Positions 8,763 to 17,838 are shown, counted from the stretch's first letter. The stretch is 64,000 nucleotides of DNA from Sphingobium vermicomposti (GCF_011762025.1 NZ_JAASQR010000001.1:558001-622000), one strand, 5' to 3'. Notes: generated from the letters alone by a model not told the origin. Program-made: numbers and translations.

Positions 8763-9893
8763 ATGGATATGGCTTCGCACCCGGCCTCAATCAACAGCCG
8801 CGCCCATGGACCGGCGCAACGCGCGCGCTGGGCGGCGCTGGCGCAGGACGCGGTGGAGGCAAACGCCTTCTACGCGCCCGACATGCTGTGCGCGGCGCTG
8901 GACCATCTGACTGGCCAGCCGGACATACGCCTGATCGAATCCTTTGATAGCGGCGAACTGATCGGCCTGCTCCCGGTGGTGGTGACGCCCCGGCATGGTC
9001 GCCTGCCAATCCCCTGCGTTGGCAACTGGATGCACGAACATTGTTTTTTCGGCGCGCCGCTGATCCGTAAAGGTCAGGAAATATCAGCCTGGCGGGGCTT
9101 TCTGGCTCAGCTGGATGCCGCGCACTGGGCACCGGGCTTCCTGCATTTGCAAGGGCTGGACGCCGCCGGGGCCAATGCCGCTGCCTTGGAAGCGCTGTGC
9201 GTCGAGCAACGGCGCGGTCGGCGCGAAGTGCATCGCTACGAACGCGCCATGCTGCGATCGGGGCTGGACGCCGACCAATATTGGGAAACCCACGTCCGCG
9301 CAAAAAAGCGCAAGGAAATCCGCCGCCTGCAAAAGCGGTTGGCGGAAATGGGCATGGTGGAACAGCGCCTGCTGACCAGCCGTGCCGACCTGCCCCATTG
9401 GTGCGCCGATTTCCTGGCGCTGGAAGCATCGGGGTGGAAGGGGCGCGAAGGAACCGCACTCGTTTGCCGGGTCGGCGACGCCGCCTTCTTCCGGTCGGCC
9501 TGCGCCGCCGCCTTCGACGGAGGGCGACTCCATATGCTGCGCATCGACCTGGACGGGCGCGCCATCGCCATGCTCGCCAATTTCCGCCATGCCAGCGGTG
9601 CCTTTTCCTTCAAGATCGCCTTTGATGAGGCGATGGGGCGCTTCTCGCCGGGGGTCCTCATAGAACTGGCCAATCTGCACGCGGTGCAGAAGGACCCGGC
9701 TATCGGCTGGATGGACAGCTGCGCCGCCGCCGACCATCCGATGATCGACAGCCTGTGGGCCGAACGGCGGACGATCGTTCAATATCGCATAGCGCTGCAT
9801 GGACGCGGCCTTGCGCGCGTCGGTCGCACCGTCGCCTTCGCGCTGGCCAATAGCGCCGAAGCCCTGGCTGCGCGCCTGAAGGGACAATCATGA
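8763..9893 (+). CDS. BioF2/CelD-type GNAT acetyltransferase, module 1
   Basis: 376 residues; SD AGGAG six bases before the ATG. Belongs to the Acetyltransf_6 (BioF2-like, COG5653 CelD/BcsL) group: conserved EASGWKGR (about 224), GRAIAM (about 260), FKIAFDE (about 280) and SPG (about 290). These proteins fold as tandem GNAT domains and occur near polysaccharide genes; their substrates are mostly unknown. Overlaps the following cupin gene by ATGA. Clear paralogue of the gene at 38884-40056, sharing those four blocks. Confidence 0.8.
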   Translation: MDMASHPASINSRAHGPAQRARWAALAQDAVEANAFYAPDMLCAALDHLTGQPDIRLIESFDSGELIGLLPVVVTPRHGRLPIPCVGNWMHEHCFFGAPLIRKGQEISAWRGFLAQLDAAHWAPGFLHLQGLDAAGANAAALEALCVEQRRGRREVHRYERAMLRSGLDADQYWETHVRAKKRKEIRRLQKRLAEMGMVEQRLLTSRADLPHWCADFLALEASGWKGREGTALVCRVGDAAFFRSACAAAFDGGRLHMLRIDLDGRAIAMLANFRHASGAFSFKIAFDEAMGRFSPGVLIELANLHAVQKDPAIGWMDSCAAADHPMIDSLWAERRTIVQYRIALHGRGLARVGRTVAFALANSAEALAARLKGQS

Positions 9894-10753
9894 CCGCCTA
9901 CAAACCCGTCACCGCCGCCCAGATATTCCCCGACCCTGCGCGAGACGCTTTTGCCCGTGCCTACCCGAACCAGCCGGTAAAGCTTCGCCACGAACTGACC
10001 GGACACGAGTTGCTGACGATAGACGCGCTCGCTCATCTGGCGGAACGGATGCCCGCTTCCAGCGTCGAATATAATCTGGGCAAGCTGCCGCTGGGCGTTC
10101 GTCCCGAAGACACGCCCGCCAATGGCCTGACGCTGGGCGAAACGATCCGCTCGATTGAAACCAACGGCAGCTGGGCCGTGCTGAAAAATGTCGAGCGCGA
10201 CCCGGCCTATGGCGCGCTGCTGGACGGAGCGCTGGCGGAGCTGGCCCCACTGGTCGCGCGGGAAACCGGGCCGATGTTGAACCGGGAGGCTTTCCTCTTC
10301 CTGTCGTCGCCGGGCAGCATCACTCCATTTCACATGGACCCGGAGCATAATATCCTGCTTCAGATCATGGGTGAAAAGGTCATGACCGTTTTCCCCGCCG
10401 GGGACCAGGAACTGGTGCCCGCGATGAAAAGCGAATCCTTCCACGACGGCGGACATCGCAATCTGGACTGGCGCGACCATTTCCGGGACCGGGGAACACC
10501 GTTCCGCCTGCTGCCGGGCGACGCCATTCATGTTCCGGTGAAAGCGCCGCACTTTGTCGAAAATGGCCCGGCGGTCTCCATCAGCCTGTCCGTGACCTGG
10601 CGTTCCGAACGGAGCGTGGCGGAGGGTGAGCTGCATGGCCTTAACGCGCTGCTGCGGCGGCGGGGTCTGCCCACAACGCGGGTCGGCGCGCGGCCAGAGA
10701 AACAGAGAGCCGGGCGGATCGCCTACCGGCTCATGAGGAAGCTGGGCGCCTGA
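9890..10753 (+). CDS. JmjC/cupin-like protein, module 1
   Basis: 287 residues. Cupin_8/JmjC-like core with a probable iron-binding triad: HMD in TPFHMDPEHN (about residue 145) and the distal H in PHFVENG (about 224). Strand ISLSVTW follows. Such folds are often Fe(II)/2-oxoglutarate hydroxylases but the substrate is unknown. Translationally coupled to the GNAT gene upstream. The 3' end overlaps the opposite-strand GNAT gene by 23 bp. Paralogue of 40053-40889 (shared SSPG..TPFH.D...NIL.QI and PGDA.(H/F)(V/I)P). Confidence 0.8.
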   Translation: MTAYKPVTAAQIFPDPARDAFARAYPNQPVKLRHELTGHELLTIDALAHLAERMPASSVEYNLGKLPLGVRPEDTPANGLTLGETIRSIETNGSWAVLKNVERDPAYGALLDGALAELAPLVARETGPMLNREAFLFLSSPGSITPFHMDPEHNILLQIMGEKVMTVFPAGDQELVPAMKSESFHDGGHRNLDWRDHFRDRGTPFRLLPGDAIHVPVKAPHFVENGPAVSISLSVTWRSERSVAEGELHGLNALLRRRGLPTTRVGARPEKQRAGRIAYRLMRKLGA

Positions 10754-11804
10754 GCAGGCGGCGTAACACCGCTTCCGCTTCCAGCCGGGGCGAAAAACGT
10801 TCGACCACCCACCATTCCAGAGCCTCTTCGCGCGTGGCGAGGCTTTGTTTGTAACGATCCTTGCCCGCCAACAGGGAATAGAGCGACAGGCCGCGCCCGG
10901 CATAAAGCGCGACCGCCGCAGCGTGACACAGCAGGCCCGGCTTGTCCTTGGACGATCGCGGCGCGGCGAAGGCGGATTGGTAGTTCATCGCCTGTCCGCG
11001 ATAGACGAAATTGACCAGCAGCCCGACTACCCCATTCCCATCGGCGAAACGCAGCAATTCAACCTCGCCGCTGTCCCGGCCCCGGTCCGCGAGCAATGCA
11101 ACGAATCGGCGAAAGCCTGGGTCGGCCCAGGCATTGTCTGCATGTCGCCCTTCATTAAGGGCACGCATCTCCTCAATCCAGGCAGCGGCTTCGTCAGCGG
11201 TCGATGCGATCATAACCGACGGCAACGAACCGCCATGATCCTTGATCGCGCGGCGGATCTGGCTGCGCGTATTGGCGCTCAACAGCGACAGATAGTCGCC
11301 CGACGCATCGCGCACCGCCTCCAGATCGACCTGATAGACCGGCGAACGATCCAGCCGGACAGAGCGGCGCGCTTTGACATCGATCAGAGGCGAAGCAGGG
11401 GCGACGCCACTGAGCCGCAACGCCCGCCAGTCGGTCCGCCTGGCAATCGCCGCATGGAAAGCCTTTGCCGCCGCCTCCTCGCACCCAGCAGCGGCCAGCA
11501 AGCCATTATATTCCACAAAGGGCCGGTCCGCGACAGCATCGCCCGACTGGTTGAGCGACAGCGTCGCGCATCGGCCCAGCAGGCGGGGCAGCATGGCATG
11601 GCCCACCAGCCCAAGGGCGACGTCCTGGCCCTGCGGGTCCGTCACCGTCAGCAGCTCCGGGCGGATGCCATAGCTTTCCAGCCAACTGCCGGTCCATGTC
11701 CAGCCCAGGAAGAAGGATGCGCCCGACGACGCCGCCAGCGCGCGCCAGCGGTTCGCGAGGTCGGGCATGTCCGGCAAGGATGAAAATCGGGCAGTCAGGG
11801 CCAT
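10731..11804 (-). CDS. BioF2/CelD-type GNAT acetyltransferase (third copy)
   Basis: 357 residues. Same broad Acetyltransf_6 family as its neighbour but a different subgroup: starts with the WTWTGSWLESYG block, has LSANTRSQIRRAIKD near 195 and ends with the GKDRYKQSLAT segment typical of CelD-like proteins. Convergent with the cupin gene. Function probably N- or O-acylation of a cell-surface polymer or secreted metabolite; this is inferred from family context only. Confidence 0.78.
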   Translation of the reverse strand: MALTARFSSLPDMPDLANRWRALAASSGASFFLGWTWTGSWLESYGIRPELLTVTDPQGQDVALGLVGHAMLPRLLGRCATLSLNQSGDAVADRPFVEYNGLLAAAGCEEAAAKAFHAAIARRTDWRALRLSGVAPASPLIDVKARRSVRLDRSPVYQVDLEAVRDASGDYLSLLSANTRSQIRRAIKDHGGSLPSVMIASTADEAAAWIEEMRALNEGRHADNAWADPGFRRFVALLADRGRDSGEVELLRFADGNGVVGLLVNFVYRGQAMNYQSAFAAPRSSKDKPGLLCHAAAVALYAGRGLSLYSLLAGKDRYKQSLATREEALEWWVVERFSPRLEAEAVLRRLLRRPASS

Positions 11805-11893
11805 CGCGCTCTTGTGGGCAGAGCCGCGCAGGCGGTCAAGCCGATGATCGGTATGGAATTACTGCGGAACGCCCGAAAGCTCGCAGCCCCGAT

Positions 11894-12256
11894 CTACAAC
11901 CGCCGCCGCTTGGCAGGGTCGACCGACCCGTCGGGGCGCACGCCCGCGCTGGCAAGTTCCCGCCCCATGCGACAGGTGACGAACCGATACCACATGCGGA
12001 AATCCGCGCGCAGCGACCAGATCGGATGACGGAAGGTCGCGGGCCGGTTACGCTCGATCAGGCTGTGACTCAACCAGGCGAAGCCATATCCCGCCAACGG
12101 CACGGCGGGGATCATCCACCAGCGACCGGCCAGCGGAAGCGCGCCCGCCAGACCGACGGCGATGCTGGTCCCCACATAATGCAGCGCCCTGGTGCCGGGC
12201 TGGGCATGTTCCTGCAGATAATAGGGCCAGAAGTCGCTGAAATCCTCCGCGTGCAT
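11894..12256 (-). CDS. DUF962 / Mpo1-like membrane protein
   Basis: 120 residues with SD GAGG ahead of the ATG. Opens with FSDFWPYYLQEHAQPGTRALH, the DUF962 signature, including conserved His residues, and has two or three hydrophobic segments (about 30-65). The yeast relative Mpo1 is a 2-hydroxy fatty acid dioxygenase in phytosphingosine breakdown. Because sphingomonads make sphingolipids, a lipid oxidation role is plausible but unproven. Confidence 0.82.
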   Translation of the reverse strand: MHAEDFSDFWPYYLQEHAQPGTRALHYVGTSIAVGLAGALPLAGRWWMIPAVPLAGYGFAWLSHSLIERNRPATFRHPIWSLRADFRMWYRFVTCRMGRELASAGVRPDGSVDPAKRRRL

Positions 12257-12321
12257 CTTTCCTCACCTCCGGTGCGAAGGTCAGGTTAGTGGCAATCCCG
12301 CAGGCGTATAGGCCAGATGCG

Positions 12322-13299
12322 TCAGGCCGTGCGGCTTTCGGGAGCGAAAAGGAAATAGTCATAGGCCGCGCGCGCCACCTCCGCCATGATCCGGTCGCGC
12401 AACACATGCCCCCGCCGATCTTTCATCACGAAAACCGAAATGGCGAATATCCGCCCGTCGGGCAGGGATATGATGCCCGTATCATTGCCCAGACCGTTAA
12501 GCGTGCCCGTCTTGTGCGCGATCATCGTGCCGGGGGGCAGCATCCCGGCCAGCCGCGCCTTGCCCGTCTTGCACCGGGCCATGATGGCGATCAGCGCCGC
12601 GCTGCTGCTGGCCTTGAGCGCCCTGCCATGGTGGATCGCGGACAGCAGGTCATTCATCGCGCGCGGCGTGGAAGTGTCGCGCGGGTCCGCGGCAAAGGCC
12701 AGGTTGGGCAGGTCGCGAGCGTCGCGCTGACGGGCGGAAAGCGCCGCTTCCATGGCAGCTTCATCGCCCCCATTCGCCGCAACGACCTTGGCCCGTGCCA
12801 GCAATTGGGCGGTATTGCTATCGACCCGCTGGCCACGAATGCCGATAGACTGCAGCCAGCTGTTCACCGCCTGCGGCCCGCCCGCCCGCGCCACCAGCAC
12901 GTCGGTCGCTTCATTGTCGCTACGGGTGAGCATGAGTTCCAGCAGCGTCGTCACCGACAGCGGAGTGCCCAGGCGCGGCAGCCGCTCGTCAAGGCTGAGT
13001 GCGCCCGCGTCGGCGAGCGCAAAAATCTTGCCCGCCACCGCAACCTTGTAGGTGCTGGCCATGGGGAAAAGCGTGTCGTTGTTGATGCCGATCGACTGGC
13101 CGCTGTGCAGATCGCGCACCGCAATGCCGACCGTACCGTCGGTCAATGTCGCGAAACGCGCAAATTCCGCCAACAGGCGCGATTCGGCCGTGCGCTGGAC
13201 GACATTGGACGTCGGCCCAAAGGCGTCGGCAGTCGGCAAGGGCGCAAGAAACAGGCCCAAGCCTGCCAGCAGGGCAGTGAAGGAAGAAAGGCGTCGCAT
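12322..13299 (-). CDS. Class A beta-lactamase-fold serine hydrolase lacking Glu166
   Basis: 325 residues from the ATG with AGAAGGA six bases upstream; signal peptide about 1-26. Nucleophile motif STYK at 82-85, SDN at 127-129 and KTG at 263-265 are intact, as is RDTSTP. The omega-loop glutamate is not visible: aligned from the RVD side the position is Thr, aligned from RDT it is Arg, and the SDN-RDT spacing is about 32 residues longer than in TEM-type enzymes. It may acylate but not efficiently hydrolyse beta-lactams, or use another substrate. Resistance should not be assumed. Confidence 0.82.
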   Translation of the reverse strand: MRRLSSFTALLAGLGLFLAPLPTADAFGPTSNVVQRTAESRLLAEFARFATLTDGTVGIAVRDLHSGQSIGINNDTLFPMASTYKVAVAGKIFALADAGALSLDERLPRLGTPLSVTTLLELMLTRSDNEATDVLVARAGGPQAVNSWLQSIGIRGQRVDSNTAQLLARAKVVAANGGDEAAMEAALSARQRDARDLPNLAFAADPRDTSTPRAMNDLLSAIHHGRALKASSSAALIAIMARCKTGKARLAGMLPPGTMIAHKTGTLNGLGNDTGIISLPDGRIFAISVFVMKDRRGHVLRDRIMAEVARAAYDYFLFAPESRTA

Positions 13300-13385
13300 G
13301 GAAATATCCTTCTCCGATTCGCGGAGCCGGGGCAAGGCCCAACCGCTGTTGACAGGGCTTTGCCGCGCGGTTCATCAGCACCGCC

Positions 13386-14078
13386 ATGACCACCTTGAAC
13401 ATGCTCGACGAAAGCTGGCGCGCGCCGCTGAGCCAGGAGTTTCAGCAACCCTATATGGCGGCGCTCCAGCGCTTTCTTGAAGGCGAAAAGGCGCAGGGCA
13501 AGCGCATCTTTCCCGATGATGCCGCCTATTTCCGGGCGCTCGATCTGACGCCGCTCGACGCGGTAAAGGTCGTCATTCTGGGGCAGGACCCCTATCATGG
13601 CGAAGGTCAGGCGCATGGGCTTTGCTTCAGCGTGCAGCCGGGCGTGCGGACGCCGCCTTCGCTGGGCAACATCTACAAGGAATTGAAGAGCGACCTGGGG
13701 ATCGCGCCTTCGCGCCACGGCTTTCTGGAACATTGGGCGCGACAGGGAGTGCTGCTGCTCAACAGCGTGCTGACGGTAGAGATGGGCCGCGCCGCGTCAC
13801 ACCAGAAACAGGGGTGGGAGCAATTTACCGACGCCATCGTGCGGCTGGTCAACCAGAAGGAAGAGCCGGTCGTGTTCCTGCTCTGGGGCGCACATGCCCA
13901 GCGCAAGGCGGCGTTTGTCGATCCGTCTCGGCATCTGGTGCTAAAGGCCGCGCACCCGTCCCCGCTCTCCGCGCATAACGGCTTTCTGGGCTGCCGTCAT
14001 TTTTCCCAGGCCAATGCGTTTCTGGAGGCCAAGGGGCGCGGCGCGGTCGATTGGGCGCTGCCCGAAAGCCCGGCCTAA
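13386..14078 (+). CDS. ung: Uracil-DNA glycosylase
   Basis: 230 residues, normal length for family 1 UDG. Catalytic GQDPYH at 66-71 with Asp68 and the [13 protein letters not shown] block near 192. Removes uracil from DNA to start base excision repair. Its stop codon overlaps the convergent methyltransferase stop by a few bases. Confidence 0.97.
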   Translation: MTTLNMLDESWRAPLSQEFQQPYMAALQRFLEGEKAQGKRIFPDDAAYFRALDLTPLDAVKVVILGQDPYHGEGQAHGLCFSVQPGVRTPPSLGNIYKELKSDLGIAPSRHGFLEHWARQGVLLLNSVLTVEMGRAASHQKQGWEQFTDAIVRLVNQKEEPVVFLLWGAHAQRKAAFVDPSRHLVLKAAHPSPLSAHNGFLGCRHFSQANAFLEAKGRGAVDWALPESPA

Positions 14079-14746
14079 CGCTTCGTCGCGAACCAGATGA
14101 CGTGGCGCGGTCCCTTGCCATTGTCGCGCGCCTTGACCGCGACCTCTTCGACCAGGAAGCCCGCATCGCGCAAGCGGCGGGTAAAGGCGACGTCCGGCGC
14201 GGCTGACCATATCGCCAGGATTCCGCCCGATTTCAGCGCAGCCTTGGCGGCGGCCAGCCCCGCCGCAGAATAAAGCCGGTCGTTGCTGGGCGTGGTAAGC
14301 CCGTCGGGGCCGTTGTCGACATCCAGCAGGATCGCGTCATAGCTGCCGGACGCCGACGCAATGGCTGCGGCGACATCGCCTTCCACCAGTCGCACGCGGG
14401 GATCGTCCAGGCATCCCGCCGCCAGATCCACCATCGGGCCGCGCGCCCAGGCGATGATCTGCGGCACCAGTTCGGCCAGCGTAACCCGCCCGCCCGGCCC
14501 CATCTGCGCGAGCGCCGCGCGCAGGGTGAAGCCCATGCCATAACCACCAATCAGCAGATGGGGATCGCTGACCTGTTTCAGTCTGTCCAGCGTGAAAACC
14601 GCCAGCGCCTTTTCCGAACCGCTCATGCGGCTGCTCATCAACTCATTGCGGTCCAGCACGATCATATAGTCGCCACCGCGCCGGTAGAGCTTCAATTCCT
14701 GGCCGCCGGGGATGGGCGCCGTGTCGATCAATTCGCGAGGCTGCAT
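14075..14746 (-). CDS. Spermidine synthase-like SAM-dependent methyltransferase
   Basis: 223 residues from the ATG preceded by AGGAAGG; the frame stays open further upstream but without a comparable site. A Rossmann core with [13 protein letters not shown] (about 75) and [11 protein letters not shown] (about 142) resembles the spermidine synthase/predicted spermidine-synthase-like group. Whether it makes polyamines is doubtful because the aminopropyltransferase signature is not obvious. Divergent from the exoribonuclease gene. Confidence 0.72.
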   Translation of the reverse strand: MQPRELIDTAPIPGGQELKLYRRGGDYMIVLDRNELMSSRMSGSEKALAVFTLDRLKQVSDPHLLIGGYGMGFTLRAALAQMGPGGRVTLAELVPQIIAWARGPMVDLAAGCLDDPRVRLVEGDVAAAIASASGSYDAILLDVDNGPDGLTTPSNDRLYSAAGLAAAKAALKSGGILAIWSAAPDVAFTRRLRDAGFLVEEVAVKARDNGKGPRHVIWFATKR

Positions 14747-14884
14747 GAATTTCCTTCCTGTCAGGGCGCGCATGACAGCTTGGCCCGCGCGGTGCAAATT
14801 TTCGCGGCACTGGCGCTCGCGGCAATCGCCCCCTATCTGCCGGACCACACCCGCCATCCTACTCCCTGCAGGCAGATTGTCCCG

Positions 14885-15331
14885 ATGCGTTATTTCCTCG
14901 ACACCGAATTCAACGGATTTGCGGGCGCGCTGATCAGCGTCGCGCTCGTCCCGGAATTTGGCGACGATGAATTCTACGTTTCGCTCCCGCTGCAGGAACA
15001 GGCCCATGGCTGGGTCGAACGCAACGTCATTCCTTATCTGCGCCATGTCCCGCCCGGCATCGACATGGAACTGGACCGAGTAGAGGCGGCGCATCATCTG
15101 GCCGACTATCTGGCGGGCGACGCCGAACCGGTGATCGTCGCCGACTGGCCGGAAGATCTGGCGCATTTCTGCGCCCTGTTGGTGACCGGGCCGGGGCAGA
15201 TGGTCGACCTGAACGGATTGAAGTTGCAACTCGTCAACGCGGCAGGTTTCAGCGCGGCAGCCAACAGCCGGATACCGCACAACGCCCTGCATGACGCGCG
15301 GGCGCTGCGGGATTTCTGCCTGAACAATTAA
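14885..15331 (+). CDS. 3'-5' exoribonuclease, Rv2179c-like
   Basis: 148 residues. Begins RYFLDTEFNG, with Asp and Glu as the Exo I pair, contains VIVADWPEDL (about 80) and closes with HNALHDARALRDFC (about 132), the DEDDh Exo III motif. This is the Rv2179c-like clade of the RNase H superfamily. The reading frame is open further upstream, but the exonuclease fold starts at this ATG. Confidence 0.8.
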   Translation: MRYFLDTEFNGFAGALISVALVPEFGDDEFYVSLPLQEQAHGWVERNVIPYLRHVPPGIDMELDRVEAAHHLADYLAGDAEPVIVADWPEDLAHFCALLVTGPGQMVDLNGLKLQLVNAAGFSAAANSRIPHNALHDARALRDFCLNN

Positions 15332-15368
15332 GGCGTGGTAACCGCGCGAGGGCGAGCAGCACGACGCT

Positions 15369-15447
15369 CTAGTGGATTGATTTTGACATTTGCATCCCGC
15401 TGGCCGGATAGGAAGGTCGCAAATGCCAAAATCGTAAAATCCACTAG
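15369..15447. repeat. CTAG-ended inverted repeat, copy A
   Basis: 79 bp. The arms CTAGTGGATT + GATTTTGACATTTGC and their inverted match are imperfect by a 4-base indel. The centre CCCGCTGGCCGGATAGG is nearly identical to that of copy C at 45.6 kb. Separated by 13 bp from copy B. Together copies A and B fill most of the gap between the exoribonuclease and GFA genes. Confidence 0.85.
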
Positions 15448-15460
15448 ATTCATATAATTG

Positions 15461-15537
15461 CTAGTGGTCCGAAAAGATTCTGACATTTGCGCACCACCTA
15501 GCCGATAGGGATGCAAATGTCAGAATCGGACCACTAG
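15461..15537. repeat. CTAG-ended inverted repeat, copy B
   Basis: 77 bp. Arms start CTAGTGGTCCGA and end TTCTGACATTTGC; the left arm has a 5-base insertion. The right 25 bp are identical to the right end of copy C. The terminal CTA at 15534-15536 is the TAG stop codon of the GFA gene on the minus strand, so the element forms a hairpin immediately after that stop. Confidence 0.88.
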
Positions 15538-15956
15538 CCGAAAGTCTCATTCGGTCCGAGGGTTCGCGCTTGCCGGACATGGCCGAACTCGCCTTCGCCC
15601 GACCAGGCCCGTCCATCAGGATAGCGCAGTTCCATGCCCGCAAGGTCGGCTTCATCCGCCAGCCACATGTTGACGCCCATCAGGCTGTTGCCAAACCTCG
15701 ATATGGCGCTGGCGGTCAAGCTGAAGTGGGTGGTCGAACCGCAACTGGGACAAAAGTGAATTTCCGCGCCCGGATCATCCTTGTCCTGCCGACAATATCC
15801 AGTCGTCGCGCCATCAATGCCTACGTCCGAGGGATGGAAATAAGACCAGCGAGCGCCAGTCTTGCTGCAAAGCGTGCAGTTGCACTCATTGATATGGTCC
15901 GGCTGCCTGAAGATTCGCACTTCAACTTGGCCGCAATGGCAGGTCATTTTCATCAT
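15534..15956 (-). CDS. GFA/CENP-V family protein
   Basis: 140 residues. Zinc-binding cysteines of the GFA fold: CHCG (6-9), CNCTLC (about 25-30) and CPSCG (about 69-73). The family is named after a glutathione-dependent formaldehyde-activating enzyme but most members have no known activity. The gene ends exactly at the CTAG tip of repeat copy B, which supplies its TAG. Confidence 0.85.
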   Translation of the reverse strand: MMKMTCHCGQVEVRIFRQPDHINECNCTLCSKTGARWSYFHPSDVGIDGATTGYCRQDKDDPGAEIHFCPSCGSTTHFSLTASAISRFGNSLMGVNMWLADEADLAGMELRYPDGRAWSGEGEFGHVRQARTLGPNETFG

Positions 15957-16084
15957 GCCCGCCCCCTTAGTGCATTTTCGAAAAAGAGGGCACCATCAGC
16001 TGGCGCGCAAAATGCGTCAATAAAGGCCAAACGGGACGGCCAGGTCCAACTTCGGTCGGACCACGCCTGCCCTCAACAGCCCCT

Positions 16085-16126
16085 AAAAAGGTCGAGGCCC
16101 GGTCCTGCTTGCGCAGGCCGGGCCTC
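16085..16126 (-). terminator. Terminator downstream of rpoZ
   Basis: GAGGCCCGG pairs with CCGGGCCTC around an inner CCTGC/GCAGG hairpin; on the minus strand it is followed by CC and five T. Located 26 bp past the rpoZ stop. Confidence 0.8.
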
Positions 16127-16151
16127 TTTCCCTCTCCAAACCGTCAGGCGA

Positions 16152-16496
16152 TCAGCCGTCGTAGTCGCCACCGATATTCTGGTTACGCGGCGGCGCAGCG
16201 GCGGTCAGGCGCAATGCCTCCGCCGACTGGGCGATCGATCCGATTTCGTCCGGTGTATCATCGTCATCAATCTGCACCTTTTGCAGCGACGCGACGAGCG
16301 AATCATTCAGATCCACCGGCAGGATGGTTTCTTCAGCAATCTCTCGCAGGGCGACGACCGGATTCTTGTCGCGGTCGCGGTCCAGTGTCAGCTCGGCACC
16401 GCCAGAAATCTCCCGCGCGCGCTGGGCGGCGAGTAGGACGAGATCAAAGCGGTTGGTAACCTTATCGACGCAATCTTCGACGGTAACGCGGGCCAA
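16152..16496 (-). CDS. rpoZ: RNA polymerase omega subunit
   Basis: 114 residues beginning [20 protein letters not shown], the omega signature, with the conserved RAREI and NPVVALREI segments. Assists assembly of RNA polymerase. The C-terminal third is the acidic and Pro/Ala-rich extension usual in alphaproteobacteria. Monocistronic, with its own terminator. Confidence 0.96.
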   Translation of the reverse strand: MARVTVEDCVDKVTNRFDLVLLAAQRAREISGGAELTLDRDRDKNPVVALREIAEETILPVDLNDSLVASLQKVQIDDDDTPDEIGSIAQSAEALRLTAAAPPRNQNIGGDYDG

Positions 16497-16615
16497 AAGT
16501 GCCCTCCTGAAACATGGAAATTGTGAAAACTGCGCCTAACAGGGGCGATCCCCTGAGTCAACGAAAAGGCCATAAAGCTTTGGCATGCCGCGCCGAATGA
16601 GGGCATGAATAGGGC

Positions 16616-17818
16616 ATGTCGACGAACAGACGGATCGAAAACGGGCGTGGGGAAGCCGCCATCAGCCTGTCGGTCCACGGCAATCGGCTGACCATCATCG
16701 AAACCGGCCCCGCCCTTCGCCAGGCGTTGATCGACCTGATCGACGGGGCCGCGCACAACCTGAAACTTTACTATTATATCTTCGCCAGTGACGAAAGCGG
16801 GCGGATGGTGCTTGATCGGCTGGTCGCGGCACGGCAGCGCGGGGTCGCCGTGACGCTGATGATCGACGCCTTCGGATCAGCCGACACGCCCCTGTCCTTC
16901 TTCGACCCCCTGCTCGCGGCGGGTGGCCATTTCGGTCGCTTCGGCGCGCGCCGCTCCACCCGCTACCTGATCCGCAACCATCAGAAGATGGCGATTGCCG
17001 ACGACCGGCGGCTGATGCTGGGCGGCTTCAATGTCGAGGACGCATATTTCGGCCTACCCGCCGATGATGCCTGGGCCGACCTTGGCCTCCTGATCGACGG
17101 GCCGCAGGTTGAAGCGATGGTGCGCTGGTACGGACAGCTGTGGCGCTGGGTATCGACCAAAAGGCAGCGATTCCGCACCCTGCGGCGGATGGTCCGGCAC
17201 TGGCACCCATCGCCACATCATGATCCGGGCGACCCGATCCGCTGGCTGGTGGGCGGACCCACGCGACGGCTCAGCCCTTGGGCGCAAGTGGTGAAGCATG
17301 ACCTTGAACATGCCCGGCGGCTGGACATGGTGGAGGCCTATTTCTCGCCGGGCCGGGGCATGTTGAAACGCATCGCCAGGGCGGCACGGCGCGAAGGTGC
17401 CAGGCTCATCCTCCCCTCCCGATCCGACAATGGCGCGACGGTCGCGGCCTCCCGACTGCTATATGGCCCCCTGCTAAGGCGCGGGGTCGATATTTGGGAA
17501 TATCAATCGTGCAAGCTGCATATGAAGCTGATCGTCATCGACGACGCCGTCTATATTGGGTCAGCCAATTTCGACATGCGCAGCCTGTTCCTGAATCTGG
17601 AGATCATGCTGCGGATCGAAGACAAGGCGTTTGCAACGGCGATGCGGGCCTTCATCGACTGCCGCGCTGCGGAAAGTCGGCAGGTCACGCTGGAAAGCCA
17701 CAAGGCCCAACGCGGCCCGCTTACCCTGATCAAGCAGTGGATCAGCTATTTTCTGGTCGGCGTCCTCGACTATACCGTAACGCGCCGCCTGAATTTTCGC
17801 GATCCCGACGCGGATTGA
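16616..17818 (+). CDS. Cardiolipin synthase-like phospholipase D family protein
   Basis: 400 residues with two PLD catalytic motifs: NHQKMAIADDRRLMLGGFN (about 120) and LHMKLIVIDDAVYIGSANFD (about 302). It lacks the N-terminal membrane helices of ClsA, resembling the ClsB/ClsC type. Likely joins phosphatidylglycerol or related lipids to make cardiolipin. Single gene facing the convergent ald gene. Confidence 0.85.
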   Translation: MSTNRRIENGRGEAAISLSVHGNRLTIIETGPALRQALIDLIDGAAHNLKLYYYIFASDESGRMVLDRLVAARQRGVAVTLMIDAFGSADTPLSFFDPLLAAGGHFGRFGARRSTRYLIRNHQKMAIADDRRLMLGGFNVEDAYFGLPADDAWADLGLLIDGPQVEAMVRWYGQLWRWVSTKRQRFRTLRRMVRHWHPSPHHDPGDPIRWLVGGPTRRLSPWAQVVKHDLEHARRLDMVEAYFSPGRGMLKRIARAARREGARLILPSRSDNGATVAASRLLYGPLLRRGVDIWEYQSCKLHMKLIVIDDAVYIGSANFDMRSLFLNLEIMLRIEDKAFATAMRAFIDCRAAESRQVTLESHKAQRGPLTLIKQWISYFLVGVLDYTVTRRLNFRDPDAD

Positions 17819-17838
17819 CGGTCAGCGGGCTGGCCGCC

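Noticed and set aside
12289..13389. 366-residue plus-strand frame
   Set aside because: Antisense to the serine hydrolase; no domain.
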